In this document: piece after piece, positions 7,166 to 14,026 of the stretch
Numbering within the stretch: position 1 is the first letter of the stretch
How the letters are laid out: every line of letters begins with the position of its first letter
Source of the DNA: a virus
IMG/VR virus record: IMGVR_UViG_3300024431_000556
Coordinates: 1 to 22,800 of that record
Length of the DNA: 22,800 bases
Strand: one strand, 5' to 3'
Program-made: the position numbers and the translations under genes
Notes under the pieces: model-generated
Told to the model about the DNA's origin: nothing
What the model saw: only the letters and a program-made list of their open reading frames with translations
The model's database searches: none

Positions 7166-8244
7166 ATGAAGCAAATAAAACGGCTTTAGAATTAGTTGCA
7201 AATAATAAAGGAATCTTGGCAGCAGACGAAAGCGAACCAACAATGAAAAAGAGGTTTAATGCTGTTGGTGTAGAGTCTACAGAAAAAAATAGATTGGATT
7301 ATCGTTCTGCACTATTTTCTACGCCTGATCTTGAAAATTATATTAGTGGCATAATCCTGTTTGATGAAACTGCTAGACAAACGATTGAAGGAACTCCAAT
7401 TCCTGAATTTCTTTCGTCTAAAGGAATTATCCCAGGGATTAAAGTAGATCAAGGCGCTAAACCAATGGCAGGACATCACCCAAGCCAAAAAATAACAGCA
7501 GGCTTGGATTCACTACGGGAACGGTTGTCTGAGTATAAAGAGATGGGACTTCGTTTTACAAAGTGGCGAGCCGTCTTTACGGTCAATCCTCATTATGCTA
7601 CTGTCTCCGCTAATGCTTGGGCATTGGCGGAATTTGCCACACGGTCTCAGGAAGCAGGTTTAACCCCTATTGTTGAACCAGAAGTTCTTATGGATGGTAC
7701 ACATAGTTTGGTTGAAGCTTATGAAACAATAGATTGGGTTTTGCGAGAGGTTTTTTATGCCATCAAATCAAGCCGGACAGCCCTGAATAGCATGATTCTA
7801 AAAGTAAACATGGTGATGCCCGGTTATGATGCGAAGGAGCAAGTAGATCCTGATGTAGTTGCGAGCAATACACTAATCGCACTGCGAAGAAATGTGCCAG
7901 TTGCAGTTCCTGGCATTGCCTTTCTTTCGGGCGGCCAATCTGATGATAATGCTGTTGAACATCTAAAGCTTATGAATAAAATGGCAGGCCGTTATCCTCC
8001 TTGGGCGTTAAGCTTTTCTTATGGAAGAGCTTTGCAAAGAGACGCATTGAAAATCTTTTCAGTTGGTGGAGTTGGTGTGCCTGGCAAGTATTTGTCTCGC
8101 CTTCAAGATAAATTACTAGAACGCGCAAAAGCGTGTCATCAAGCCTGTAAAGCCAAGAACCCCTCCTTAACAGATGTTTTGACTAAATTAAACGAAGAAA
8201 CAGAATCCCCTAAATCCCCATTGGCAGAATTAGATGACTTTTAA
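7162..8244 (+). CDS. Class I fructose-bisphosphate aldolase
   Basis: This 360-residue protein is a full-length class I (Schiff-base) aldolase, which cleaves fructose 1,6-bisphosphate to dihydroxyacetone phosphate and glyceraldehyde 3-phosphate in glycolysis and runs in reverse in gluconeogenesis. The active-site set is complete: Asp22 in GILAADES, Lys134 in FTKWRAVF, Glu172 and Glu174 in IVEPEVL, the Schiff-base Lys214 in LKVNMVMPG, and the phosphate-binding LSGGQSDD and SFSYGRALQ segments. The protein ends in LDDF rather than the C-terminal Tyr of animal enzymes. The start overlaps the upstream stop by 4 bases and the end overlaps the next start by 11 bases, so it sits in a coupled set of four genes. 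Intact active-site residues argue for a working enzyme, not a structural relic. Confidence 0.93.
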   Translation: MNEANKTALELVANNKGILAADESEPTMKKRFNAVGVESTEKNRLDYRSALFSTPDLENYISGIILFDETARQTIEGTPIPEFLSSKGIIPGIKVDQGAKPMAGHHPSQKITAGLDSLRERLSEYKEMGLRFTKWRAVFTVNPHYATVSANAWALAEFATRSQEAGLTPIVEPEVLMDGTHSLVEAYETIDWVLREVFYAIKSSRTALNSMILKVNMVMPGYDAKEQVDPDVVASNTLIALRRNVPVAVPGIAFLSGGQSDDNAVEHLKLMNKMAGRYPPWALSFSYGRALQRDALKIFSVGGVGVPGKYLSRLQDKLLERAKACHQACKAKNPSLTDVLTKLNEETESPKSPLAELDDF

Positions 8245-8488
8245 AAAATTACGCTCCATGTTCAGAAAGAAAGAGCCAGAAGTAACGGCTCAAGGACTCT
8301 TTGACATTTTTGGCATGTTCGATGCTGAAACTGTAGATAAAATCAAAGCAATCCTCGCTTCTATAGATCCAGATAAAATTAAACTTATCATGGATTCCGT
8401 GGCCGTAGATGAAAATGGTTGGATTCGCATACAGGTTGATCTAGGCATTAAAAAAGTTGCATTAAGAAGTGATCTTTCTGATAAATGA
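8234..8488 (+). CDS. Small hypothetical protein overlapping the aldolase gene
   Basis: This 84-residue protein is of unknown function. It has a basic start (MTFKKLRSMFRKKEPE), a helical core (LFDIFGMFDAETVDKIKAIL) and a C-terminal strand pair around NGWIRIQVDLGIKKVAL. There are no Cys or membrane segments. Its ATG lies inside the aldolase gene (11-base overlap) and its TGA overlaps the next ATG as ATGA, so it is tightly coupled on both sides. This argues that it is real and made in step with the aldolase and the pyruvyl transferase-like protein. Small helical phage proteins of this kind are often assembly factors or inhibitors, but no specific role can be claimed. Confidence 0.68.
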   Translation: MTFKKLRSMFRKKEPEVTAQGLFDIFGMFDAETVDKIKAILASIDPDKIKLIMDSVAVDENGWIRIQVDLGIKKVALRSDLSDK

Positions 8489-9510
8489 AAATAGTTCACT
8501 TTGACACAGACTCTACAAACAATTGTGGAGATCACGTCTTGTCATGGTGTTTGCGAGCAGTTTTTGGTCAGTACGTTCCAGATATTGTCTGGAAAATATT
8601 TCATGTCCAAACCGAATGTAATGATGAAATCATTACGGAAATAAACCAAGCGGATCTTGTGATTGTTGGCGGCGGGGGGTTATTTTTAAGAGATACCGGA
8701 GCAAACTCTCATTCCGGTTGGCAATGGCCCATACCTCTTCATCTCCTGCATAAAATAAAAACGCCCCTCGTCTTGTTCGGTGTAGGATACAATCGGTTCC
8801 GAAATCAGCCAGACTTTGAGCCTATCTTTACGGAACATATCAATGCAGTTGTTGAAAAGGCTAAATTTGTCGGTCTCAGAAACCATGGCAGCATTAGTGC
8901 GATTCAATCTTACCTCAAGCCAGAGTTAAAAAGCAAAATTGATTTTCAACCCTGTCCTTCCGTTCATTTAGATAAATTAACCGACATTAAACCAGTCTGG
9001 CTAACAAACAATACTTTGGCGATAAACCCTGGTTGCGATAGACCTAAAATGAGATTTAATGGCAAGGAAGTCTTTGTAGACCTTGATAAATTAGGCCATT
9101 ATTGTGCCCAATTAGGATGGGATGTACAAGTCATTCATAATACCCCTATAGAAAAAGATTTGAAATTAAAATTTCCCACCCTTGCCCTTTATGGCAAGCA
9201 ATTCAATGAAATAATAAGTGGCTATAAGCAAGCAGCAATTACTGTGGGAATGAAGGGCCATGGCCAGTTAATCCCATTTGGATTGGGAAACGCCATCATT
9301 TCATTGGTGTCTCACAATAAACTTCAATGGTTCTTAGATGACGTAGGGGAAAGTTGGGGCGTAGATGTTTCGGAAAACATTTTTGAGGGATTGAGGGCCA
9401 GGTTTGAATTGTTGATTCAAGATCGCGAGATAATTCATAACAAAATTCAAGCAGCCAAAGCCCGCTTCTGGGAACAAACGGAAAAGAATGTAGAGTTTAT
9501 CCTATCTTGA
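8485..9510 (+). CDS. Polysaccharide pyruvyl transferase-like protein
   Basis: This 341-residue protein matches the polysaccharide pyruvyl transferase family, which adds ketal-linked pyruvate from phosphoenolpyruvate to sugars of exopolysaccharides, cell-wall glycans or LPS. Visible landmarks are the N-terminal strand and turn (DTDSTNNCGDHVLSWCLR), a Gly-rich loop (LVIVGGGGLFLRD, 58-70), LVLFGVGYN, the central KFVGLRNHGSI, and the C-terminal MKGHGQLIPFGLGNAIISL block with the conserved His and downstream Lys. Related families use the same fold for other glycan modifications, so the exact reaction is uncertain. It closes the four-gene coupled set; its last 14 bases overlap the convergent peptidase gene. 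A role in altering host surface glycans or decorating virion proteins fits the context. Confidence 0.8.
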   Translation: MKIVHFDTDSTNNCGDHVLSWCLRAVFGQYVPDIVWKIFHVQTECNDEIITEINQADLVIVGGGGLFLRDTGANSHSGWQWPIPLHLLHKIKTPLVLFGVGYNRFRNQPDFEPIFTEHINAVVEKAKFVGLRNHGSISAIQSYLKPELKSKIDFQPCPSVHLDKLTDIKPVWLTNNTLAINPGCDRPKMRFNGKEVFVDLDKLGHYCAQLGWDVQVIHNTPIEKDLKLKFPTLALYGKQFNEIISGYKQAAITVGMKGHGQLIPFGLGNAIISLVSHNKLQWFLDDVGESWGVDVSENIFEGLRARFELLIQDREIIHNKIQAAKARFWEQTEKNVEFILS

Positions 9511-10417
9511 TTAGCGAAGCCTCTTTGATGAAATACAGCATGGCCTTATAGGCTTTTCTAATTTCTTCTGGAATAGCACTCTCAGAAGGCTTTTTAGACC
9601 GGCCAAATTCCCAGGTTATGCCAAAAGCACCATTGTTGTGATAAAAGTCTTTTGATGTTCCTATGTTGTTGGATTTGCGAGGATTGTTGTATCCGGCCAA
9701 TCTAGTCATTGCCCCACAAATTTTGAGGTAGTCAGCTTCATTTTGGCCTCTGGGATATATCAACACGCGCCCGTATGCGTGTCCACATGCAGCCGCTTGG
9801 AATCCGTGTTGTAAGAAAAATGCTCTGAGAGCCTGTACAGGGGGTACAGAACGCCTAGTAGGGTTTCTAGGGTGTGGGAAGTCTCTATTGGGATCAACGC
9901 CGTCTACGTGCCTTCTATGCGCTTTATAGCTATCAGGTGATACGATAGGTATAAAATAAACGTCCCTCATGCTTAAATCTACCTTATCGTAATTGGCCAG
10001 CATATTGCTCATGCAACCTAAAACAGTTGCGGTGGCTATTTTCTCATCTCCGTGAATGCACGCCGTTATTAGAACCTTGGGTTTAGGGGCCGATAAACGA
10101 GGATTGTGCAGCCTGAAATACCAAATATCCTCACCCTGACTGCTCTTGCCATAGGTGCCCATTTCAGTAATTTCTGGGGCCTCTTGATGCCATTGTTTCA
10201 TTAAATTAACCACTCCAGCGTAATCCAAATATCGCATGGGAGCTTTTGTTGTGGGAAGCTTTAATGATAGTGGCTCGTTAGCAATAACGAGCGGTACATA
10301 AATTGGCGGATAGTGAACTGCTGGTTGAGGGGGAGTCTTACGCGAAAGGAAGATGGCCAGCCCTATAAGAAAGATAAATCCAAGCAATACAAAGACCAAG
10401 TGTCCCCCATTTTTCAT
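9497..10417 (-). CDS. Membrane-anchored M14 zinc carboxypeptidase
   Basis: This 306-residue peptidase has one N-terminal hydrophobic helix (7-24, LVFVLLGFIFLIGLAIFL), then a Pro-rich linker (29-45) and an M14 domain. The zinc ligands and catalytic residues are in order: His122 and Glu125 in CIHGDE, the substrate-binding PNRDF (Arg178), His213 in CGHAYG, and the general base Glu270 in TWEFGR. M14 enzymes remove C-terminal residues from peptides; one branch cleaves gamma-D-Glu-meso-DAP links in peptidoglycan, which would suit an envelope enzyme. The helix lacks a clear cleavage site, so it may be an anchor with the domain in the periplasm. A strong AGGAGG site precedes the ATG. Its end overlaps the pyruvyl transferase-like gene by 14 bases. 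Confidence 0.88.
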   Translation of the reverse strand: MKNGGHLVFVLLGFIFLIGLAIFLSRKTPPQPAVHYPPIYVPLVIANEPLSLKLPTTKAPMRYLDYAGVVNLMKQWHQEAPEITEMGTYGKSSQGEDIWYFRLHNPRLSAPKPKVLITACIHGDEKIATATVLGCMSNMLANYDKVDLSMRDVYFIPIVSPDSYKAHRRHVDGVDPNRDFPHPRNPTRRSVPPVQALRAFFLQHGFQAAACGHAYGRVLIYPRGQNEADYLKICGAMTRLAGYNNPRKSNNIGTSKDFYHNNGAFGITWEFGRSKKPSESAIPEEIRKAYKAMLYFIKEASLIKIG

Positions 10418-10437
10418 ACATCCTCCTAAATTATATA

Positions 10438-10466
10438 AAAAAAGCCGAGGATTATTCCTCGGCTAA
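10438..10466 (-). terminator. Rho-independent terminator
   Basis: An 8-bp GC-rich stem (AGCCGAGG at 10443-10450 with CCTCGGCT at 10457-10464), with a 6-base loop, is followed on the minus strand by a run of seven T. It ends the transcript of the small membrane protein, so the peptidase gene beyond it needs its own promoter. Confidence 0.88.
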
Positions 10467-10479
10467 TTTAATTGCTTTC

Positions 10480-10668
10480 TCAGAGTAATATTATTAGTAT
10501 CAATACACCTAGAATGAACAGTGCCATGCCAGGAAACATCCACAATAATAATATGGTTGTTCCAATGACTAAAAAATTTCGCTCTTTTGCCGCTTTTTTC
10601 TTAAGATAAAAATATCTGCCAAGGAAAAAGAGTGAAGCTAGTATCAGCAGAATGCCAAAAGTAAACAT
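10480..10668 (-). CDS. Small two-helix membrane protein
   Basis: This 62-residue protein consists of two hydrophobic helices (about 2-22 and 33-61) joined by a basic loop containing YLKKKAAKERNF. The loop should lie in the cytoplasm, with both termini outside. An AAGGAGATTCTT ribosome site gives firm support for the ATG. The gene is followed by a strong terminator and is separated from the upstream capsid-paralog operon by 42 bases that contain a TACATAT box, so it may be a single-gene transcript. Size and topology would suit a small holin-like, antiholin-like or membrane-modifying protein, but no homolog is recognised and the function is unknown. Confidence 0.72.
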   Translation of the reverse strand: MFTFGILLILASLFFLGRYFYLKKKAAKERNFLVIGTTILLLWMFPGMALFILGVLILIILL

Positions 10669-10710
10669 AAGAATCTCCTTTGTAATCCTTTACTCTTATA
10701 TGTACTCATA

Positions 10711-11226
10711 TTAAAACAAAGCTGAATTAAAGTCGGTTATACGAGTGCCAGAATGTGGATTATAACCATAATCCAAGTTTAGTTTGTTTATATATGTCAA
10801 TAATGGTACATATGTCAATAATGGGGTGGGGAATGGGGCGGTCTCAAGGTCTTTAATGATGTCTTTGCAACTTATAACTTCACTGAAAATAGTTTTTGGA
10901 AGAGGTAAAATGGATATCCTATGTCGTCTCGACCGACAGTGTGCCTTTTGAAACAATCGAACTGATCCATAATATTTACGGTAATGACGATCAGTATTTT
11001 CATGCCATTTCTTAGTTTCTTCGTTAAAATTGTGTGAAGAATCTACTCCCCATACTGCATCTTTTTCCAACAACTGGCAGTTCCCTATTCTATGTGAACC
11101 ACAAACACAAGCCTCATCTATGGGAAAATGAAACCATTCTATATCTTTCAATAACTCCTCAAAATTTTTGATCTTGCCATCAATAATCTCAATTACCTTT
11201 TTATTGTCTAACCATACATTTTTCAC
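10711..11226 (-). CDS. Cys/His-containing hypothetical protein, last gene of the capsid-paralog operon
   Basis: This 171-residue protein is not recognised. It starts from GTG, which overlaps the upstream TGA as GTGA. The first residues, MKNVWLD, match the openings of the two capsid paralogs and the sigma-like protein. It then has a helical segment (11-30), a possible metal site (Cys40, Cys42, Cys50 with His45), an Arg/His-rich stretch (HYRKYYGSVR, CRSRRHR at 97-103), and a region with a tandem repeat (LLTYVPLLTYI). The rest shows no similarity to the capsid fold that I can see. Its operon position suggests a function tied to the capsid paralogs, such as a chaperone or accessory protein, but that is inference. 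Confidence 0.7.
   Translation of the reverse strand: MKNVWLDNKKVIEIIDGKIKNFEELLKDIEWFHFPIDEACVCGSHRIGNCQLLEKDAVWGVDSSHNFNEETKKWHENTDRHYRKYYGSVRLFQKAHCRSRRHRISILPLPKTIFSEVISCKDIIKDLETAPFPTPLLTYVPLLTYINKLNLDYGYNPHSGTRITDFNSALF
10792..10827 (-). repeat. Two-copy 18-bp tandem repeat inside a gene
   Basis: A 15-base block (ATATGTCAATAATGG on the plus strand) occurs at 10792-10806 and again at 10810-10824, a period of 18. It encodes LLTYVP-LLTYIN in the Cys/His-containing protein. The repeat keeps the frame and looks like a recent in-gene duplication. Confidence 0.85.
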
Positions 11227-12299
11227 TTTTCTTCCTTTTCAGGTAAATTATCAAAAACAATGCGACCATAGAAATTAGAACCCTCTCTCAATAGTTTTCT
11301 GCCATAACGACGTATCACACCATGTCGAGGACAGAAATTACCAAGATCAATATCGGGCATAACTGGTGTTGCTGCCATTTCAATATAAGGCATAAAGAAA
11401 TATCCTGCCTCTAAATTATTGCCCTTATATCCTATCACCATTTCATTGCGGGGGAAGAGGGGGTCGGTATAAACCTTGATGTTGTCAATCTTGCCTGCCT
11501 CAATTGGTGAAACATAGACTTTGTTCCACATTTGACTGTGCTCTGCTTTTGGGAATAATTCCTTTGCAAGTTTGCCACTTGTGACGACCCAATTGCCATC
11601 CCTTTTTCCTTCATTTTCTTCTTTATAATAATCAGAAACATTCTGACCTACTTTCTTGCTCATATCTTTAATTGCAATTCGCAATAATTGAACGCAATCA
11701 TTAAGAGTGGAAAAATCTTTTGCATCCCACCTTTCCAAATGACCGGCAATATGCCTCAGATCAGTAAAAACCCCTCTGTCCCATTCTGTTGCATATTCCT
11801 GTCCCCATAAATGCACTAATTCCTGTTCGGGACTAATTCCATTAACGGTTTTTAAATCTTGCATTGTCTCGAAATTAGGGCCGAATCTCATTTTGCTTGT
11901 CTTGCAAATATAGTTTTCACTTTTTAAGGTGTGGCCTGGTCCTCGAAAGTCAACTACTCCCGTGGCTGGCACACCAGTCGGGTGCAATGTCGGCTGAACA
12001 GACACAATTTGGGGCGTTAATGCAAGCTGATATACTTTGGCAATAACTGGTATGGCGTATTTTATAACTCCTGTATGAAAGCTATTTTTGTTCTTGTCTT
12101 TGTCACAAATATCAATCCACGACCTTTCAGTTTCCAAAGCTATTGTCAGCGCTACTTTTGTTGGGCCATCTTCTATTTTGTCAAATAGCCCGCTGATTTT
12201 TTGCCACTTATCTTTAACCTTTTCATACTCTTCAATAACGTGTTTGTTGAAATCCATAATTCCCCGTTCAGTTGCTGACATAAGCCATTTATTTTTCAT
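11223..12299 (-). CDS. gp23-like minor capsid or vertex protein paralog 2
   Basis: This 358-residue protein is a clear paralog of the major capsid protein encoded at 16321. Shared blocks are KIEDGPTKVALTIALETE (41-58), IVSVQP...PTG (98-109), ETMQDLKTV (144-152), GQEYATEWDR (166-175), DPLFPRNEMVIGYKGN (279-294), AGYFFMPY (298-305), and FCPRHG..RRYGRKLLREGSNFYGR (322-346). About 150 residues between the first strand and MQDL are absent compared with the major protein, as if an inserted domain had been lost or never gained. The EENEGKRDGNWVV segment (227-239) is shared with paralog 1 but not the major protein. T4 uses a gp23 relative, gp24, for the vertices, so a vertex role is plausible. It overlaps the genes on both sides by 11 and 4 bases. 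Confidence 0.85.
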   Translation of the reverse strand: MKNKWLMSATERGIMDFNKHVIEEYEKVKDKWQKISGLFDKIEDGPTKVALTIALETERSWIDICDKDKNKNSFHTGVIKYAIPVIAKVYQLALTPQIVSVQPTLHPTGVPATGVVDFRGPGHTLKSENYICKTSKMRFGPNFETMQDLKTVNGISPEQELVHLWGQEYATEWDRGVFTDLRHIAGHLERWDAKDFSTLNDCVQLLRIAIKDMSKKVGQNVSDYYKEENEGKRDGNWVVTSGKLAKELFPKAEHSQMWNKVYVSPIEAGKIDNIKVYTDPLFPRNEMVIGYKGNNLEAGYFFMPYIEMAATPVMPDIDLGNFCPRHGVIRRYGRKLLREGSNFYGRIVFDNLPEKEEK

Positions 12300-13302
12300 T
12301 TAAATTTTCCTCAAAATCTATATGACCATAGAAACCGGCACCATTCTTTATTAACTTTTTGCCACGACGACGCCATGCTCGCTGTTGAGGGCCAGGTAAT
12401 TGACCCTTTCGTATTGGTATAATTTCTGCATAAGGCATGAAGAAATATCCTGCCTCCAAAATGCTGCCCTTGTAACCCATTGTTATTTCATTGTGAGGAA
12501 AATCACAGTCGCTATCGCCGCCGCAATAGATAGTAATTCCATCAATTTCACCTCGTTTGTAAGGGCAGACATCGGGACTAGTGTATTCACCTCTGGGAAA
12601 TATTTTATCGGCCAAATCACTATTCATAACAATCCAATTGCCATCTCTCTTTCCTTCGTTCTCTTCACCGTAATAATTGGAAACGTAGTCGCCTATGTAC
12701 CGGCTCATTTCCCAGATGCTATATACTAAACCCTTATACTGCTCCCCGCGAGGCCAATGCTTGCGACCAAAATTCCATTTGAATTTACAATGTTCTTTCA
12801 AGTTTACAAGAACTTCTCTGTCCCATTCAATTGCAAACTCTTGTGCTAAACAATCTGTTATTACTGTTTTAGAATCAATGTTAAAAACTGACTTTAAATC
12901 CTGCATACTATCAAAATTAAAAACCATTTTTAAATTTCTTGTGCTTGTTATACAAGGTTCAACTTTGTTTTCATGGCCTGGTCCTCGATAAAAAATATTA
13001 TCACATGGTCCTTTTGCGGCTTGAACTGATACAAGGTCAGGTGTCATGGCGATTCCATAAGCCTTTGCAATTATGGGCATAACACATTCTTTAAACACAA
13101 GACTGAAGTCTTGACGGATTTTGCCAGATATTCTGTTATCAATAAGAGCTTTTTCGTTCTCTAATACGATGGCCAATGCAGCTTTTCTTGATTCTTCTAT
13201 CTTAAAATGATTGATAAATTCAGCCATTACTTTACTATAGTCTATATCGTTGGGGGGTATCCCTCGTTTTTCCATTGCTAATTCAAGCCATATATTTTTC
13301 AT
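12289..13302 (-). CDS. gp23-like minor capsid or vertex protein paralog 1
   Basis: This 337-residue protein has the same HK97/gp23-type core as its neighbour and the major capsid protein: KIEESRKAALAIVLENE (34-50), LVSVQ (90-94), FDSMQDLKSV (130-139), LAQEFAIEWDREVL (152-165), NEITMGYKGS (271-280), AGYFFMPYAE (284-293), and RRRGKKLIKNGAGFYG (311-326). It lacks the same large internal segment and also the FCPRxG motif found in the other two, replaced by a Gln/Arg-rich stretch. It has extra Cys residues (73, 100, 117, 151, 172, 246, 260, 266). The start MKNIWLELA follows a GGAG site. It lies 9 bases after the MerR-like gene, so both are on one transcript. A vertex, portal-proximal or alternative-capsid role is inferred from the fold. 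Confidence 0.83.
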   Translation of the reverse strand: MKNIWLELAMEKRGIPPNDIDYSKVMAEFINHFKIEESRKAALAIVLENEKALIDNRISGKIRQDFSLVFKECVMPIIAKAYGIAMTPDLVSVQAAKGPCDNIFYRGPGHENKVEPCITSTRNLKMVFNFDSMQDLKSVFNIDSKTVITDCLAQEFAIEWDREVLVNLKEHCKFKWNFGRKHWPRGEQYKGLVYSIWEMSRYIGDYVSNYYGEENEGKRDGNWIVMNSDLADKIFPRGEYTSPDVCPYKRGEIDGITIYCGGDSDCDFPHNEITMGYKGSILEAGYFFMPYAEIIPIRKGQLPGPQQRAWRRRGKKLIKNGAGFYGHIDFEENLNEK

Positions 13303-13311
13303 TCAAATCTC

Positions 13312-13719
13312 CTATACAATTTTCATAGATTGACTTACAGATAAATCGCCTTCCTTAGCACGAATATTGAAATGTACCTTTCCATTCAAGTCGTCTTTCA
13401 CACATTCTATTTCTACGTCTTCTAACGGATCAAATAGCCTGCAAATATCATCTATTTTTGCTAGAAGATCAGCTACTTTAATGCGCTGAATAAGAAAGCT
13501 AAGTTGAGCCATTTGCGACTTTCGCAAATTATTGATCTCACTTAGCTTATAACGTCGGTGACCGCCTTTCGTGCGCTCACTCGGATGCAGTTTACCGCCA
13601 TGTTCCCAGTTTCTTAAAGTTTGTTTTGAGACACTGAGAAGGGTTGCTGCCTTTTCAATTGAAATTAAAGGGTCTTCTTGGAAGTCCTTAATTAGTTCCG
13701 GGGGAGTATAAGTAGACAT
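13312..13719 (-). CDS. MerR-like DNA-binding protein
   Basis: This 135-residue protein has a MerR/excisionase-type winged helix-turn-helix at 19-66: ISIEKAATLLSVSKQTLRNW for the helix-turn-helix, then HPSERTKGGHRRYKLSEI for the wing and the Arg-Tyr that contacts DNA. A helical linker (67-95, candidate dimerisation coil) and a short beta C-terminal part (VEIECVKDDLNGKVHFNIRA) follow. No effector domain with metal-binding Cys residues is present. It is the first gene of the operon that contains the two capsid paralogs. A 22-bp dyad lies 27 bases upstream and may be its operator. The AAAGGAG site supports this ATG. A resolvase-associated or excisionase-like role is possible, but no recombinase is seen nearby. 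Confidence 0.85.
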   Translation of the reverse strand: MSTYTPPELIKDFQEDPLISIEKAATLLSVSKQTLRNWEHGGKLHPSERTKGGHRRYKLSEINNLRKSQMAQLSFLIQRIKVADLLAKIDDICRLFDPLEDVEIECVKDDLNGKVHFNIRAKEGDLSVSQSMKIV

Positions 13720-13745
13720 ATCACAGCCACTCCTTTCTAACTAAC

Positions 13746-13767
13746 GCTATTCATATATAGTAATAGC
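13746..13767 (-). promoter_or_regulatory. Dyad upstream of the MerR-like gene, candidate operator/promoter
   Basis: Perfect 6-bp arms, GCTATT (13746-13751) and AATAGC (13762-13767), flank a 10-base AT spacer containing a TATATA box. The dyad lies 27 bases before the MerR-like start codon. MerR proteins bind short dyads within promoters, so autoregulation is likely but not shown. Confidence 0.4.
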
Positions 13768-13809
13768 TTTTGATTTTAACTGATAATTATGTAATTTTTA
13801 TTTTATTTT

Positions 13810-14025
13810 TTATGTAGCTTCAGTAATAATATACGCCCCTAAATTGTAGTGGCTTTCTGGTTCCATTGCTAATTTGTACTTAATTATCACATTTTTAACG
13901 AGTTTAATCATGCCGGCACTATTACCAGTTATAATTTTCAAAGGGGTTTCATTTAAAAGGATAAAATCCTCCACCATAATTTCAACCTTATGATACCGGA
14001 TTCCGTGTAGATTAAGAGTTTTCAT
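13810..14025 (-). CDS. Stand-alone Smr-domain protein
   Basis: This 71-residue protein matches the Smr (small MutS-related) domain and little else. The signature LNLHG is at 4-8, the helix VEIMVEDFILLNE follows, and the loop IITGNSAG (31-38) takes the place of the usual IITGxGxG/HGKG. A helix (LVKNVIIKYKL) and a terminal strand (NLGAYIIT) complete the fold. Smr domains bind or nick nucleic acids, and bacterial and eukaryotic members cleave mRNA at stalled ribosomes; the substrate of this one is unknown. I start at 14025 because the LNLHG motif lies right after this ATG and the upstream stop ends one base before it; a reading from 14073 would run back into the neighbour. Its first 33 bases are duplicated at 14633-14665. 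Confidence 0.78.
   Translation of the reverse strand: MKTLNLHGIRYHKVEIMVEDFILLNETPLKIITGNSAGMIKLVKNVIIKYKLAMEPESHYNLGAYIITEAT
13993..14025 (-). repeat. 33-bp direct repeat, copy A (start of the Smr gene)
   Basis: These are the first 11 codons of the Smr gene. They match 14633-14665 at 32 of 33 positions in the same orientation. Similarity stops abruptly at both ends, so this is a discrete duplicated block, not a diverged gene pair. Confidence 0.9.
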
Positions 14026-14026
14026 A

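Noticed and set aside
10711-11226. Third capsid-fold paralog
   Set aside because: Only the first few residues match the neighbours; no MQDL, GYKG or RYGKKL blocks are present.
12400-12991. Two overlapping plus-strand open frames
   Set aside because: They lie opposite capsid paralog 1, which has clear homology; the plus frames have unlikely composition and poor start sites.
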